The translations under genes and the position numbers were made by a program. A DNA stretch of 64,000 nt from Streptomyces asiaticus. GTDB lineage: Bacteria > Actinomycetota > Actinomycetes > Streptomycetales > Streptomycetaceae. Location of the stretch: the NCBI RefSeq assembly GCF_018138715.1, contig NZ_JAGSHX010000006.1, forward strand, positions 6,882,001-6,946,000. Direction: 5' to 3'. Each line of letters begins with the position of its first letter. Positions within the stretch are counted from its first letter, which is position 1. Below are positions 11,400 to 20,924 of this stretch, one piece after another. The notes beneath the pieces are model-generated. The model had not been told where the DNA came from. It ran no database searches and saw only the letters and a list, made by a program, of their open reading frames with translations.

Positions 11400-12602
11400 G
11401 TGAAGACGATTGACGATCTTCAGGTCGCCGGACAGCGGGTCTTCGTCCGCGCCGATCTGAACGTCCCGCTCGACGGCGAGACGATCACCGACGACGGCCG
11501 GATCCGCGCCGCCGTCCCGACGATCACCAAGCTCCTGGACCGGGGCGCCAAGGTGATCGTCGCCTCGCATCTGGGCCGCCCCAAGGGCGCCCCGGACCCC
11601 CAGTACTCGCTCGCCCCGGTCGCCCGGCGGCTCGGCGAACTCCTCGGCAAGCAGGTCGCCTTCGCGACCGACACCGTGGACGACAGCGCCCGGGCCACCG
11701 TGGCGGGGCTCGGCGACGGCGAGGTCGCGCTGCTGGAGAACCTGCGCTTCAACGCCGGTGAGACCAGTAAGGACGACACCGAGCGCGGCGCCTTCGCCGA
11801 CCGGCTCGCCGCCCTCGCCGACCTCTACGTGGGCGACGGCTTCGGCGCGGTCCACCGCAAGCACGCCTCCGTGTACGACCTCCCGGCGCGGCTGCCGCAC
11901 GCCGCGGGCGACCTGATCGCCACCGAGCTCACCGTCCTGAAGAAGCTCACCGAGGACGTCAAGCGGCCCTACGCGGTGGTCCTCGGCGGCGCCAAGGTCT
12001 CCGACAAGCTCGGCGTGATCGACCACCTCCTGGAGAAGGCCGACCGCATCCTGATCGGCGGCGGCATGGCCTACACCTTCCTCAAGGCCCAGGGCCACGA
12101 GGTCGGCGGCTCGCTGCTCCAGGAGGACCAGGTCCCGGCGGTCCAGGACTATCTGCGCCGGGCCGAGGAGCGCGGTGTGGAGTTCGTGCTCCCGGTCGAT
12201 GTCACGGCCGCGGCCGAATTCCCGGATCTGAAGACCAAGGCCCCCGCGAACCCGCGGCTCGTCGCCGCGGACGCGATCCCGGCCGACCTCCAGGGGCTGG
12301 ACATCGGCCCGGAGACCCGCAAGCTCTACGCCTCGAAGCTGGCCGACGCGGCCACCGTCTTCTGGAACGGCCCCATGGGCGTCTTCGAGCACCCCGACTT
12401 CGCCGAGGGCACCCGGGCCGTGGCCCAGGCGCTCGTGGACAGCCCGGCCTTCACCGTGGTCGGCGGCGGCGACTCCGCCGCGGCCGTGCGCATCCTGGGC
12501 TTCGACGAGAACGCTTTCGGCCACATCTCGACCGGCGGTGGAGCGAGCCTCGAATACCTCGAGGGCAAGACGCTCCCCGGCCTCGCCGCACTGGAGGACT
12601 GA
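11400..12602 (+). CDS. pgk: Phosphoglycerate kinase
   Basis: A 400-residue Pgk making ATP and 3-phosphoglycerate from 1,3-bisphosphoglycerate. The signature [12 protein letters not shown] lies near residue 15, SHLGRPKG at about 55, [11 protein letters not shown] at about 195, and the nucleotide-binding GGGDSAAAV with the C-terminal [14 protein letters not shown]. Length is normal. Start is GTG 11400 with aagga 8 bases upstream. TpiA begins 5 bases after the stop, so these two are cotranscribed and probably coupled. Confidence 0.98.
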   Translation: MKTIDDLQVAGQRVFVRADLNVPLDGETITDDGRIRAAVPTITKLLDRGAKVIVASHLGRPKGAPDPQYSLAPVARRLGELLGKQVAFATDTVDDSARATVAGLGDGEVALLENLRFNAGETSKDDTERGAFADRLAALADLYVGDGFGAVHRKHASVYDLPARLPHAAGDLIATELTVLKKLTEDVKRPYAVVLGGAKVSDKLGVIDHLLEKADRILIGGGMAYTFLKAQGHEVGGSLLQEDQVPAVQDYLRRAEERGVEFVLPVDVTAAAEFPDLKTKAPANPRLVAADAIPADLQGLDIGPETRKLYASKLADAATVFWNGPMGVFEHPDFAEGTRAVAQALVDSPAFTVVGGGDSAAAVRILGFDENAFGHISTGGGASLEYLEGKTLPGLAALED

Positions 12603-12607
12603 ACACC

Positions 12608-13384
12608 GTGAGTGACCGTATGCCGCTGATGGCGGGCAACTGGAAGATGAACCTCAACCACCTCGAGGCCATCGCCCACGTCCAGAAGCTCGCCTTCGGG
12701 CTCGCCGACAAGGACTACGAGGCCGTGGAGGTCGCGGTGCTGCCGCCCTTCGTCGACCTGCGGTCCGTGCAGACCCTGGTCGAAGGCGACAAGCTGAAGA
12801 TCAAGTACGGTGCCCAGGACGTCTCGGCGCATGACTCCGGCGCCTACACCGGCGAGATCTCCGGCCCGATGCTGGCCAAGCTCAGGTGCGCCTACGTCGT
12901 CGTCGGGCACTCGGAGCGGCGCCAGTACCACCACGAGACCGACGAGCTGTGCAACGCCAAGGTCAAGGCGGCCTTCCGCAACGACCTCACCCCGATCCTG
13001 TGCGTCGGCGAGGGCCTCGACGTCCGTAAGGCGGGCAACCATGTCGCGCACACCCTCGCCCAGGTGGACGAGGGCCTGAAGGACGTCCCGGCCGAGCAGG
13101 CCGAGACCATCGTGATCGCCTACGAGCCGGTCTGGGCGATCGGCACCGGCGAGGTCGCGACCCCCGAGGACGCCCAGGAGGTCTGTGGGGCCATCCGCGG
13201 CCGGCTCGCCGAGCTCTACGGCCAGGAGGTCGCCGACAAGGTCAGGATCCAGTACGGCGGCTCGGTGAAGTCCGGGAACGTTGCCGCGATCATGGCCAAG
13301 CCGGATGTGGACGGCGCCCTGGTCGGCGGCGCGTCGCTGGACGCGGACGAATTCGTCAAGATCGTTCGTTTCCGCGACCAGTGA
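12608..13384 (+). CDS. tpiA: Triosephosphate isomerase
   Basis: A 258-residue TIM-barrel enzyme interconverting dihydroxyacetone phosphate and glyceraldehyde-3-phosphate. Lys in GNWKMN binds substrate; the electrophilic His lies in VVGHSERR (about residue 99) and the catalytic Glu in [11 protein letters not shown] (about 173); the phosphate loop is YGGSVK and GGASL. Start GTG 12608 follows the pgk stop by 5 bases. SecG follows 107 bases later. Confidence 0.98.
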   Translation: MSDRMPLMAGNWKMNLNHLEAIAHVQKLAFGLADKDYEAVEVAVLPPFVDLRSVQTLVEGDKLKIKYGAQDVSAHDSGAYTGEISGPMLAKLRCAYVVVGHSERRQYHHETDELCNAKVKAAFRNDLTPILCVGEGLDVRKAGNHVAHTLAQVDEGLKDVPAEQAETIVIAYEPVWAIGTGEVATPEDAQEVCGAIRGRLAELYGQEVADKVRIQYGGSVKSGNVAAIMAKPDVDGALVGGASLDADEFVKIVRFRDQ

Positions 13385-13491
13385 GTAGGCCCTAGCGCGC
13401 GCGTCGTCGTACCCTGTCGGGGGTCGAGGCGGTGGAAATCGCACTGTCCGGCCCCCGACGTCCGTACAAGCCCGAGAAGGTTGGTCCAGCT

Positions 13492-13725
13492 GTGATCATG
13501 GGGTTCTCGATCGCCCTCATCATCTTCAGCCTGCTGTTGATGATGTTGGTGCTCATGCACAAGGGGAAGGGCGGCGGCCTGTCCGACATGTTCGGTGGCG
13601 GCATGCAGTCCTCGGTGGGCGGCTCCTCGGTCGCCGAGCGCAACCTGGACCGCATCACGGTGGTGGTCGGGCTGCTGTGGTTCGTCTGCATCGTCGTGCT
13701 CGGGCTGCTGATGAAGCTCGACTGA
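13492..13725 (+). CDS. secG: Preprotein translocase subunit SecG
   Basis: A 77-residue membrane protein of the SecYEG channel. It has two hydrophobic helices (ALIIFSLLLMMLVL at about 8-22 and ITVVVGLLWFVCIVVL at about 54-70) joined by the family loop HKGKGGGLSDMFGGG. The frame is open from 13432, but homologous SecG proteins begin close to the first helix. I use GTG 13492; ATG 13498 (MGFSIAL) is equally possible. Sits directly after tpiA, a common arrangement in actinomycetes. Confidence 0.92.
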   Translation: MIMGFSIALIIFSLLLMMLVLMHKGKGGGLSDMFGGGMQSSVGGSSVAERNLDRITVVVGLLWFVCIVVLGLLMKLD

Positions 13726-13943
13726 GGGGCCGCCGGCGGGGCCGTCCGGGGCCCGGCTGACGCCCGATAACTGACGTACCGTCGTCAGCGGGGCCCATAT
13801 GCGGCCTATGATGGCATGGCGTCCTCCGTGACGGGTGTAACTCCTCTCACTGGACGCGCGTTGGGCCTTACGTAGACTGGGGCGCCGGGCGGCGAAGCTG
13901 CCAATCGAGGCTTCGCGGCACCATCACGCAGGGAGTTACGACC

Positions 13944-14279
13944 GTGGCAAGTGGCAACGCGATCCGTGGAAGTCGGGTCGGGGCGGGGCCGATGGGAGAA
14001 GCCGAGCGAGGCGAATCGGCGCCGCGCCTGCGCATCTCCTTCTGGTGCTCGAACGGGCATGAGACCGTGCCGAGCTTCGCCAGCGACGCGCAGATCCCTG
14101 ACACGTGGGACTGCCCCCGCTGCGGCTTCCCGGCGGGCAAGGACCGGGACAACCCGCCGGACCCGCCGCGCACCGAGCCGTACAAGACGCATCTGGCGTA
14201 CGTACGGGAGCGGCGCAGCGACGCCGACGGCGAGGCGATCCTTGCCGAGGCACTCGCCAAGCTCCGGGGCGAGATCTAG
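13944..14279 (+). CDS. RbpA-family RNA polymerase-binding protein
   Basis: A 111-residue protein with the RbpA layout: an N-terminal arm (IRGSRVGAG), a small zinc-ribbon-like core with two pairs of ligands (WCSNGHE and CPRCG), a basic linker (PPRTEPYKTH), and a C-terminal helical sigma-interaction region (YVRERRSDADGEAILAEAL). RbpA binds RNA polymerase and group 1/2 sigma factors and helps open promoters in actinomycetes. It differs clearly from the main S. coelicolor RbpA as I recall it (opening MSERALRGTR), so it is probably a second paralogue and I leave the symbol blank. Start GTG 13944 after gggag. The 218-base gap upstream shows no convincing promoter. Confidence 0.85.
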   Translation: MASGNAIRGSRVGAGPMGEAERGESAPRLRISFWCSNGHETVPSFASDAQIPDTWDCPRCGFPAGKDRDNPPDPPRTEPYKTHLAYVRERRSDADGEAILAEALAKLRGEI

Positions 14280-14297
14280 ACACACAACGCGGTACGA

Positions 14298-14341
14298 CGG
14301 CCCGGCCGGGCACCTCCTGCGAGGGGTGCGCGGCCGGGCCG
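14298..14341. terminator. Hairpin terminator after the RbpA-family gene
   Basis: Perfect 11-bp outer stem cggcccggccg (14298-14308) with cggccgggccg (14331-14341). An inner pairing of gcacc with ggtgc extends it. It is followed by ttgt. Located 19 bases after the stop codon, as expected for an intrinsic terminator. Confidence 0.8.
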
Positions 14342-14429
14342 TTGTCAGTGGTGCGGGCTACGGTCGTGGGGTGCTGGATCACCGGGGGAGCCGTCCCACC
14401 GGGCGGGGCGTATGCATGGGGGGATCGTC

Positions 14430-15668
14430 ATGGCCGCGGTGGACGCCGGTGAGCTGGGCGCCGGGAAGCCGGCGGGGCCCGCGTGGCGCGGGGGGTTCGG
14501 GCGGCTGTGGGCGGCCGCGGTCGTCTCCCGGTTCGGGGACGCGCTGCGGGGCGCGGCGCTGCCGCTGCTGGCCGTCTCGCTGACCGATTCGCCGGTGCTG
14601 GTCTCGCTCGTGACCGCCTGCGGCTTCCTGCCCTGGCTGCTGTTCGGGCTGATCGGCGGGGCGATCGCGGACCGGGTGGACCAGCGGCGGGCGATGTGGG
14701 CGGTGGACGGCGTGCGGGCCGTCCTGATGGCGGGGTTCGCCGTCGCGGTGTGGCTGGACCGGGCCACCATCGGGCTGCTGCTCGCCCTCGCCTTCGCCCT
14801 CACCACGCTCCAGACCCTGTTCGACAACGCGGCCACGGCGCTGCTGCCGTCCGTGGTGGGGCAGCAGGCGCTGGGCCGGGCCAACGCCCGGCTGATGACC
14901 GGGCAGGAGGTCATGGGCCGGTTCGTGGGCGCCCCGCTGGTGCCGGTGCTGCTCGGCCTCGGCGCCGCGATGCCGTACGCGGCGGACGCGGCCACCTATC
15001 TCGCCGCCGCCGCGCTGGTCGCCTCGCTGGGGGCGGCACCCCCCGAGCGGGCCCCGCGCCCGCCGGGCGGCTCGCTGCGGCGCGATATCGCCGAGGGCCT
15101 GGCCGTGCTGTGGCGGGACCGCACGCTGCGGGCGCTGTGCGCCTCCACCACGCTGTGCAACATCGGCATCGGGGCGCTCATCGCCACCCTGGTGCTGCAC
15201 ATCACCGGCTGGCTGGACGCCGGGAACACCGGGTACGCGGCCGTCATCACCGTCTACGGGATCGGCAGTGTGGCCGGGGGCCTGGTGGCCGCCCGGCTCA
15301 CCGAGAAGCTGGGGCGCGCCCGTGCCCTCGTGGTGTGCGGCACCGCGCAGATCGGCGCCCTGGCCGCTCTGGGGGCGATACGGAGCCTGCCGGTCGCGGT
15401 CGCCGCCATGGGCCTCTTCGGCTTCGCGGGGATCGTCTGGAACGTCACCGAGGTGACGATGATGCAGCAGCGCAGCCCCGACGGGGCACTCGGGAGGGTG
15501 AGCTCCGCGTTCCGCACCCTGTCGATCGCGGGCACCCCGCTCGGCGCGCTGCTGGGCGGGGTGATGGCCCAGGCGTGGGGGCTCAATACCCCGGCGCTGG
15601 GGGCCGCCGCGCTCTTCGTCTGCGGGGTGGCGGCCCTCGTTCCGGGAATGCGGTCCGTCATCAATTAA
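14430..15668 (+). CDS. MFS transporter, drug-efflux type
   Basis: A 412-residue membrane protein with about 12 predicted helices and the MFS layout. The first helix region is RLWAAAVVSRFGDALRG, the loop after helix 2 is GAIADRVDQRRAM (motif A-like D-R-x-D-x-R), and the second half repeats the pattern (GLVAARLTEKLGRARAL). It resembles the MFS_3 enterobactin exporter-like (EntS) group, which includes many macrolide and siderophore exporters. Substrate unknown. The frame is open from ATG 14412, but ATG 14430 has a good ribosome site (ggggggat) and is preferred. Not obviously linked to the neighbouring glycolytic genes. Confidence 0.85.
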   Translation: MAAVDAGELGAGKPAGPAWRGGFGRLWAAAVVSRFGDALRGAALPLLAVSLTDSPVLVSLVTACGFLPWLLFGLIGGAIADRVDQRRAMWAVDGVRAVLMAGFAVAVWLDRATIGLLLALAFALTTLQTLFDNAATALLPSVVGQQALGRANARLMTGQEVMGRFVGAPLVPVLLGLGAAMPYAADAATYLAAAALVASLGAAPPERAPRPPGGSLRRDIAEGLAVLWRDRTLRALCASTTLCNIGIGALIATLVLHITGWLDAGNTGYAAVITVYGIGSVAGGLVAARLTEKLGRARALVVCGTAQIGALAALGAIRSLPVAVAAMGLFGFAGIVWNVTEVTMMQQRSPDGALGRVSSAFRTLSIAGTPLGALLGGVMAQAWGLNTPALGAAALFVCGVAALVPGMRSVIN

Positions 15669-15710
15669 GTTGGTGGCCACGGGGGCCAGGTACCGACGAG
15701 AAGTGGGCTG

Positions 15711-17372
15711 ATGTCCGAGATGAACATGGAAGGCCGCACCAGGCTGGACCAGCTGCCGGAATGGCACGCGCTGGCCGCACACCGCAAGGAGCTGGGCGAC
15801 GCTCATCTGCGCGACCTGTTCGCGGGCGACCCGGAGCGCGGGAGCCGTCTCACCCTTCAGGTCGGCGATCTCCACGTCGACTACTCCAAGCACCTGGTGA
15901 CCGACGAGACCCTGCGGCTGCTGCGCGAACTGGCGAGCGCCACCAAAGTGGCCGAGCTGCGCGACGCCATGTTCCGCGGCGAGCGGATCAACACCACCGA
16001 GGACCGCGCGGTGCTGCACATCGCGCTGCGCGCACCGCGCTCCGCGGAGATCAGGGTGGACGGCGAGGACGCCGTCGGCGAAGTGCACGCCGTGCTCGCC
16101 AAGATGACCGTCTTCGCCGACCGCGTCAGGTCCGGCGACTGGACCGGCCACACCGGCAAGCGGATCAAGAACATCGTCAACATCGGCATCGGCGGCTCCG
16201 ATCTGGGCCCGAAGATGGCGTACGAGGCGCTGCGCTCCTACAGCGACCGCTCGATGACGTTCCGGTTCGTCTCCAATGTGGACGGCGCGGATCTGCACGA
16301 GGCGGTGCGCGACCTGGATCCGGCCGAGACGCTGTTCATCGTCGCCTCCAAGACGTTCACCACCATCGAGACCATCACCAACGCCGTCTCCGCCCGCGAC
16401 TGGCTGCTGACCGGGCTCCGGGCCGGTCAGGAGGCCGTCGCCAAGCACTTCGTGGCGGTGTCGACCAACGCCGAGAAGGTCGCCGAGTTCGGCATCAACA
16501 CGGACAACATGTTCGGGTTCTGGGACTGGGTCGGCGGGCGCTACTCCTACGACTCGGCCATCGGTCTCTCCTTGATGGTCGCCATCGGCCCGGACTGCTT
16601 CCGCGAGATGCTGGCCGGTTTCCATCTGGTCGACGAGCACTTCTCCACCGCCCCGCCGGAGCGGAACGTCCCGCTGCTGATGGGCCTGCTGGGCATCTGG
16701 TACAACAACTTCCACGGCGCCCAGACGCATGCCGTCCTGCCCTACAGCCACTATCTGTCGCGGTTCACCGACTATCTCCAGCAGCTGGACATGGAGTCCA
16801 ACGGCAAGCATGTGGACCGGGACGGCAACCGCGTCGGCTGGCAGACCGGCCCCATCGTCTGGGGCACCCCCGGCACCAACGGCCAGCACGCCTACTACCA
16901 GCTGCTCCACCAGGGCACCAAGCTGGTCCCGGCCGATCTGATCGGCTTCGCGCGGCCGGTGAAGGACCTGCCGCCCGGGCTGGAGTCCCACCACGATCTG
17001 CTGATGGCCAACCTCTTCGCCCAGAGCCAGGCGCTGGCCTTCGGCAAGACCGCCGAGGAGGTCGCCGCCGAGGGGGTGCCCGAGGAACTGGTGCCGCACA
17101 AGACCTTCGACGGCAACCGCCCGACCACCACGATCCTCGCCCATGAGCTGACCCCGTCGGTGCTGGGCCAGCTGGTCGCCCTCTATGAGCACAAGGTCTT
17201 CGTCCAGGGCGCGGTGTGGAACATCGACTCCTTCGACCAGTGGGGAGTGGAGCTGGGCAAGGTGCTCGCCAAGCGCGTGGAGCCCGCCCTGACCGAGGGC
17301 GCCGAGGTGCCCGGTCTGGACGCCTCCACCGAGCACCTGGTCGCCACCTACCGCTCGCTGCGCGGCCGCTGA
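15711..17372 (+). CDS. pgi: Glucose-6-phosphate isomerase
   Basis: A 553-residue Pgi linking glucose-6-phosphate and fructose-6-phosphate. Signatures: [18 protein letters not shown] (about 160-178), SKTFTTIET, the catalytic region [18 protein letters not shown] (about 385-402) and [22 protein letters not shown] (written across the standard C-terminal Pgi signature). Length matches the E. coli-type enzyme. Start ATG 15711. Convergent with the pentose-phosphate operon; the shared terminator at 17392-17430 separates them. Together they set the split between glycolysis and the pentose-phosphate pathway. Confidence 0.98.
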   Translation: MSEMNMEGRTRLDQLPEWHALAAHRKELGDAHLRDLFAGDPERGSRLTLQVGDLHVDYSKHLVTDETLRLLRELASATKVAELRDAMFRGERINTTEDRAVLHIALRAPRSAEIRVDGEDAVGEVHAVLAKMTVFADRVRSGDWTGHTGKRIKNIVNIGIGGSDLGPKMAYEALRSYSDRSMTFRFVSNVDGADLHEAVRDLDPAETLFIVASKTFTTIETITNAVSARDWLLTGLRAGQEAVAKHFVAVSTNAEKVAEFGINTDNMFGFWDWVGGRYSYDSAIGLSLMVAIGPDCFREMLAGFHLVDEHFSTAPPERNVPLLMGLLGIWYNNFHGAQTHAVLPYSHYLSRFTDYLQQLDMESNGKHVDRDGNRVGWQTGPIVWGTPGTNGQHAYYQLLHQGTKLVPADLIGFARPVKDLPPGLESHHDLLMANLFAQSQALAFGKTAEEVAAEGVPEELVPHKTFDGNRPTTTILAHELTPSVLGQLVALYEHKVFVQGAVWNIDSFDQWGVELGKVLAKRVEPALTEGAEVPGLDASTEHLVATYRSLRGR

Positions 17373-17391
17373 GGTCCTCACCGCGCAGATG

Positions 17392-17430
17392 AACGATCCC
17401 CCGGGCGCCCGAAGCGCCCGGGGGATCGTT
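17392..17430. terminator. Bidirectional terminator between pgi and pgl
   Basis: A perfect 17-bp stem aacgatcccccgggcgc (17392-17408) with its complement (17414-17430) and a 5-base loop. A-rich bases on one side and T-rich bases on the other allow it to work for both converging transcripts. It is 20 bases from the pgi stop and 19 from the pgl stop. Confidence 0.92.
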
Positions 17431-17448
17431 TCTGTGCGATAACGAGGG

Positions 17449-18231
17449 TTACGGCGAGGCCGGGGGGTACAGCTCGCGCGGCAGCCCCGTCGCCGCGGCC
17501 CGGTCCAGCAGCCACAGCGTCCGGCTGCGGCCGCGCGCGCCCGCCGCCGGAGCCTGAAGCTCCCCGGCGCCCGACAGCGCTATCGTGACCGCCTTCGCCT
17601 TGTCCTCACCGGCCGCCAGCAGCCACACCTCCCGTGCCGCGCGGATCGCGGGCAGGGTCAGCGAGATCCTTACCGGCGGCGGCTTGGGCGCGCCGCGCAC
17701 CCCGACCACCATCCGCTCGGTCTCCCGGACGGCGGGCAGCTCGGGGAAGAGCGAGGCCACATGGGTGTCCGGGCCGACGCCCAGCAGAGTCACGTCGAAC
17801 GACGGCACCGCGCCGTGGTTCTCCGGCCGCGCGGCCCGGGCCAGCTCGGCCGCGTACGCCTCGGCCGCCGCGTCCACATCGCCGCCCTGGGGCCCGTCGG
17901 ACGCGGGCATCGCGTGCACCCGCGCCGGGTCCAGCTCCACCGCGTCCAGCAGCGCCTCGCGGGCCTGTGTGACATTGCGGTCCGCATGGCCCTCGGGCAG
18001 GAACCGCTCATCGCCCCACCACAGGTCCAGCCGCGACCAGTCGACCGCGTCGCGCGCCGGGGAGGCGCCGAGCGCGGCCAGCAGGCCGTTGCCGTTGCGC
18101 CCGCCGGTCAGGACGACCGAGGCCGAGCCACGGGCGGCCTGGGCGTCCACGATCTTCGTGATCAGCCGTGCCGCCGCGGCCTGGGCCATCAGCTCCTTGT
18201 CGCGGTGGACGACCACCTGTGGTGCGGTCAT
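17449..18231 (-). CDS. pgl: 6-phosphogluconolactonase
   Basis: A 260-residue Pgl/DevB-type lactonase that hydrolyses 6-phosphogluconolactone to 6-phosphogluconate. The family motifs are visible: SVVLTGGRNGNGLLAAL near residue 38, LDLWWGDERFLPEGHADRN (about 70-88), VTLLGVGPDTHVASLFP (about 148), and the C-terminal AREVWLLAAGEDKA. Last gene of the left-facing operon; its start overlaps opcA by 4 bases. Ends at the shared terminator with pgi. Confidence 0.96.
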   Translation of the reverse strand: MTAPQVVVHRDKELMAQAAAARLITKIVDAQAARGSASVVLTGGRNGNGLLAALGASPARDAVDWSRLDLWWGDERFLPEGHADRNVTQAREALLDAVELDPARVHAMPASDGPQGGDVDAAAEAYAAELARAARPENHGAVPSFDVTLLGVGPDTHVASLFPELPAVRETERMVVGVRGAPKPPPVRISLTLPAIRAAREVWLLAAGEDKAKAVTIALSGAGELQAPAAGARGRSRTLWLLDRAAATGLPRELYPPASP

Positions 18232-19400
18232 TTGTCCGCCTTCCCGTCCGCCTTCTGCCCCTGGGACTTCGGCTGCTCCTGGGGCTTCGGGGGGTGGGGC
18301 TTGGGAACCGGCGGCTGCGCCGGTGCCTGCGGCGGGTTCTTCGGCGAGCCGGGAGCGTGCTCCGACGGCGCCTCCGGGTCCCGGGTCGGCAGCGGCGGCA
18401 GCGGGTCCGCCCCGGGCGGCACCACCTGGGTCGCCGGGGCGGCCTTGGCGTCCCGCTCCAGCGTCCCCACGCCGCCCTTGCCCAGCTTGCTCACGCCGAA
18501 CTTCACCGACGACTCGTAGATCTCGTCGGGGTCCAGCCGCCGCAGCTCCTCGGCGATCAGCTCCGACATCTCACGCCGCTGAAGCGCCACATGCCGGTCG
18601 GGCTGGCCCGGCATGGCCAGCTCGGCCAGCGAGCCGTTCGCCCGGTCCAGGCAGATCACGCCGTCGGCCGTCTCCAGCCGCACCGCGGTCAGCCCGGGGC
18701 CCTCCGAGACCTGCCGGTCCACCGGGACCCCCAGCCGCTGGGCGAGCCACAGCGCGAGCAGCTCGCTGCTCGGGTTGTACGCCTCGCCCTCGACGACCGC
18801 GGAGGTGATCGGGGAGTGCCGCTGGTCCAGGGCCGCGGCCAGGACGCTGCGCCACGGGGTGATCCGGGTCCACGCCAGATCGGTGTCGCCCGGGGTGTAG
18901 GTGGCGGCCCGCAGCCCGAGGGCCGCGACCGGGTCCTCGGTGGCCTGGGCGTCGGTGATCCGGCGCTGGGCCAGCTGCCCGAGCAGGTCCTCGGCGGGGT
19001 GCTCCGGGGCGTCCTCCGGCCACCACACCACCACCGGGGCGTCCGGCAGCAGCAGCGGCAGGACCACCGAGTAGGCGTGGTTGGCGAGTTCGCCGTGCAG
19101 CCGCAGCAGCACCGTCTCGCCGGTGCCGGTTTCGCCGCCGACCCGTACCTCGGCGTCCATCCGGGCCATCTTGCGGTCGCGCGGCGACCGGCCCGGCCGC
19201 TTGATGACGACCAGCGTGCGCGAGGGGTGCTCCTTGGACGCCTCGCTCGCCGCCCGCAGCGCGTCGTAGTGGTTGCCCTCGTCTGTGACGATGACGAGGG
19301 TGAGCACCATGCCCACGGCCGGGGTACCGGTGGCCCGGCGTGCCTGGACCAGAGCGGAGTTGATCCGGCTGGACGTGGTGTCCGTGAGATCGATGTTCAT
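18228..19400 (-). CDS. opcA: Glucose-6-phosphate dehydrogenase assembly protein OpcA
   Basis: A 390-residue OpcA. The N-terminus MNIDLTDTTSSRINSALVQAR and the internal VVWWPEDAPEHPAEDLLG are typical. OpcA is needed for full activity of Zwf in cyanobacteria and actinomycetes, acting as an assembly or redox-dependent allosteric partner. The last 70 residues are a low-complexity Pro/Lys/Gln-rich tail (PPVPKPHPPKPQEQPKSQGQ), a Streptomyces extension that is probably disordered. It overlaps zwf and pgl by 4 bases each, so the three are coupled. Confidence 0.95.
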   Translation of the reverse strand: MNIDLTDTTSSRINSALVQARRATGTPAVGMVLTLVIVTDEGNHYDALRAASEASKEHPSRTLVVIKRPGRSPRDRKMARMDAEVRVGGETGTGETVLLRLHGELANHAYSVVLPLLLPDAPVVVWWPEDAPEHPAEDLLGQLAQRRITDAQATEDPVAALGLRAATYTPGDTDLAWTRITPWRSVLAAALDQRHSPITSAVVEGEAYNPSSELLALWLAQRLGVPVDRQVSEGPGLTAVRLETADGVICLDRANGSLAELAMPGQPDRHVALQRREMSELIAEELRRLDPDEIYESSVKFGVSKLGKGGVGTLERDAKAAPATQVVPPGADPLPPLPTRDPEAPSEHAPGSPKNPPQAPAQPPVPKPHPPKPQEQPKSQGQKADGKADK

Positions 19401-20920
19401 GGCCGCCGCCAGCTCCGTCCGTCTCGTGCGAGCATCTCGTCCGCGGCTTTCGGCCCCCAGGTCCCGGAGGTGTACTGCTCGGGCCTGCCGTGCTTGTCCC
19501 AGTACTCCTCGATCGGATCCAGGATCCGCCAGGACTGCTCGACCTCCTCATGGCGGGGGAAGAGGTTCGCCTCGCCGAGCAGGACGTCGAGCAGCAGCCG
19601 CTCGTACGCCTCGGGGCTGGACTCGGTGAAGGACTCGCCGTACTGGAAGTCCATCGTCACGTCCCGGATCTCCATGGAGGTGCCGGGCACCTTGGAGCCG
19701 AACCGGATGGTGACGCCCTCGTCCGGCTGCACCCGGATGACCAGGGCGTTCTGCCCGAGCTCCTGGGTGTCGGTGGCGTCGAAGGGGGAGTGCGGGGCGC
19801 GCTGGAAGACCACCGCGATCTCGGTGACCCGCCGCCCCAGCCGCTTGCCGGTGCGCAGGTAGAAGGGGACACCCGCCCAGCGGCGGTTGTCGATCTCCAG
19901 CTTGATCGCGGCGTAGGTGTCGGTCTTCGAGTGGGGGTCGATGCCCTCCTCCTCGAGGTAGCCGCGCACCTCCTCGCCGCCCTGCCAGCCGGGGGCGTAC
20001 TGGGCGCGCACCGTGTGCTTGCCCAGGTCCTTGGGCAGCTTGACCGCCCTGAGCGCCTTCAGCTTCTCGGTGACCAGGGAGGACGCGTCGAAGGAGGCGG
20101 GCTCCTCCATGGCGGTCAGCGCGAGCAGCTGGAGCAGGTGGTTCTGGATGACGTCGCGGGCCGCGCCGATGCCGTCGTAGTAGCCCGCGCGCCCGCCGAT
20201 GCCGATGTCCTCGGCCATGGTGATCTGTACATGGTCGACGTACGACCGGTTCCAGATCGGCTCGAACATCGTGTTGGCGAAGCGCAGCGCCAGGATGTTC
20301 TGGACCGTCTCCTTGCCCAGGTAGTGGTCGATCCGGAAGACGTCACTGGGCCGGAAGACCTCATGGACGACCCGGTTGAGGTCCTGGGCGCTCTTCAGGT
20401 CGTGGCCGAAGGGCTTCTCGATGACCGCGCGCCGCCAGGAGTCGCCCTGCCCGTGCGACAGCCCGTGCTTCTTGAGCTGCTGGACGACGGTGGGGAAGAA
20501 CTTCGGAGGGACCGACAGATAGAAGGCGAAGTTGCCGCCGGTGCCGCGCGCCTTGTCGAGCTCCTCTATGGTCGCCCGCAGCTGGACGAACGCCTCGTCG
20601 TCGTCGAACACGCCGGGGACGAAGCGGAACCCCTCGGCCAGCTGCTGCCAGACCTCCTCGCGGAACGGGGTCCGCGCGTGCTCCTTGACCGCGTCGTGCA
20701 CGACCTGGGCGAAGTCCTCGTTCTCCCAGTCGCGGCGGGCGAAGCCGACGAGCGAGAAGCCCGGGGGCAGCAGCCCGCGGTTGGCCAGGTCGTAGATGGC
20801 CGGCATCAGCTTCTTACGGGACAGGTCGCCCGTGACGCCGAAGATCACGAGGCCGGACGGCCCCGCGATGCGCGGGAGCCGCCGGTCTCGTGGGTCACGC
20901 AGCGGATTGCTGCTGCTCAC
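19397..20920 (-). CDS. zwf: Glucose-6-phosphate 1-dehydrogenase
   Basis: A 507-residue Zwf, first enzyme of the oxidative pentose-phosphate pathway, making NADPH. NADP-binding motif VIFGVTGDLSRKKLMPAIY (about 25-43); catalytic site RIDHYLGKETVQNI (about 195-208); phosphate-binding EKPFGHDL at about 170. Starts at GTG 20920 and lies 5 bases downstream of tal. Directly followed by its partner opcA. Confidence 0.98.
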   Translation of the reverse strand: MSSSNPLRDPRDRRLPRIAGPSGLVIFGVTGDLSRKKLMPAIYDLANRGLLPPGFSLVGFARRDWENEDFAQVVHDAVKEHARTPFREEVWQQLAEGFRFVPGVFDDDEAFVQLRATIEELDKARGTGGNFAFYLSVPPKFFPTVVQQLKKHGLSHGQGDSWRRAVIEKPFGHDLKSAQDLNRVVHEVFRPSDVFRIDHYLGKETVQNILALRFANTMFEPIWNRSYVDHVQITMAEDIGIGGRAGYYDGIGAARDVIQNHLLQLLALTAMEEPASFDASSLVTEKLKALRAVKLPKDLGKHTVRAQYAPGWQGGEEVRGYLEEEGIDPHSKTDTYAAIKLEIDNRRWAGVPFYLRTGKRLGRRVTEIAVVFQRAPHSPFDATDTQELGQNALVIRVQPDEGVTIRFGSKVPGTSMEIRDVTMDFQYGESFTESSPEAYERLLLDVLLGEANLFPRHEEVEQSWRILDPIEEYWDKHGRPEQYTSGTWGPKAADEMLARDGRSWRRP

Positions 20921-20924
20921 GTTT

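Noticed and set aside
14379..17381. 1000-residue leftward open frame opposite the MFS gene and pgi
   Set aside because: Antisense shadow of well-recognised genes, rich in Gly/Arg/His/Gln as expected of one.
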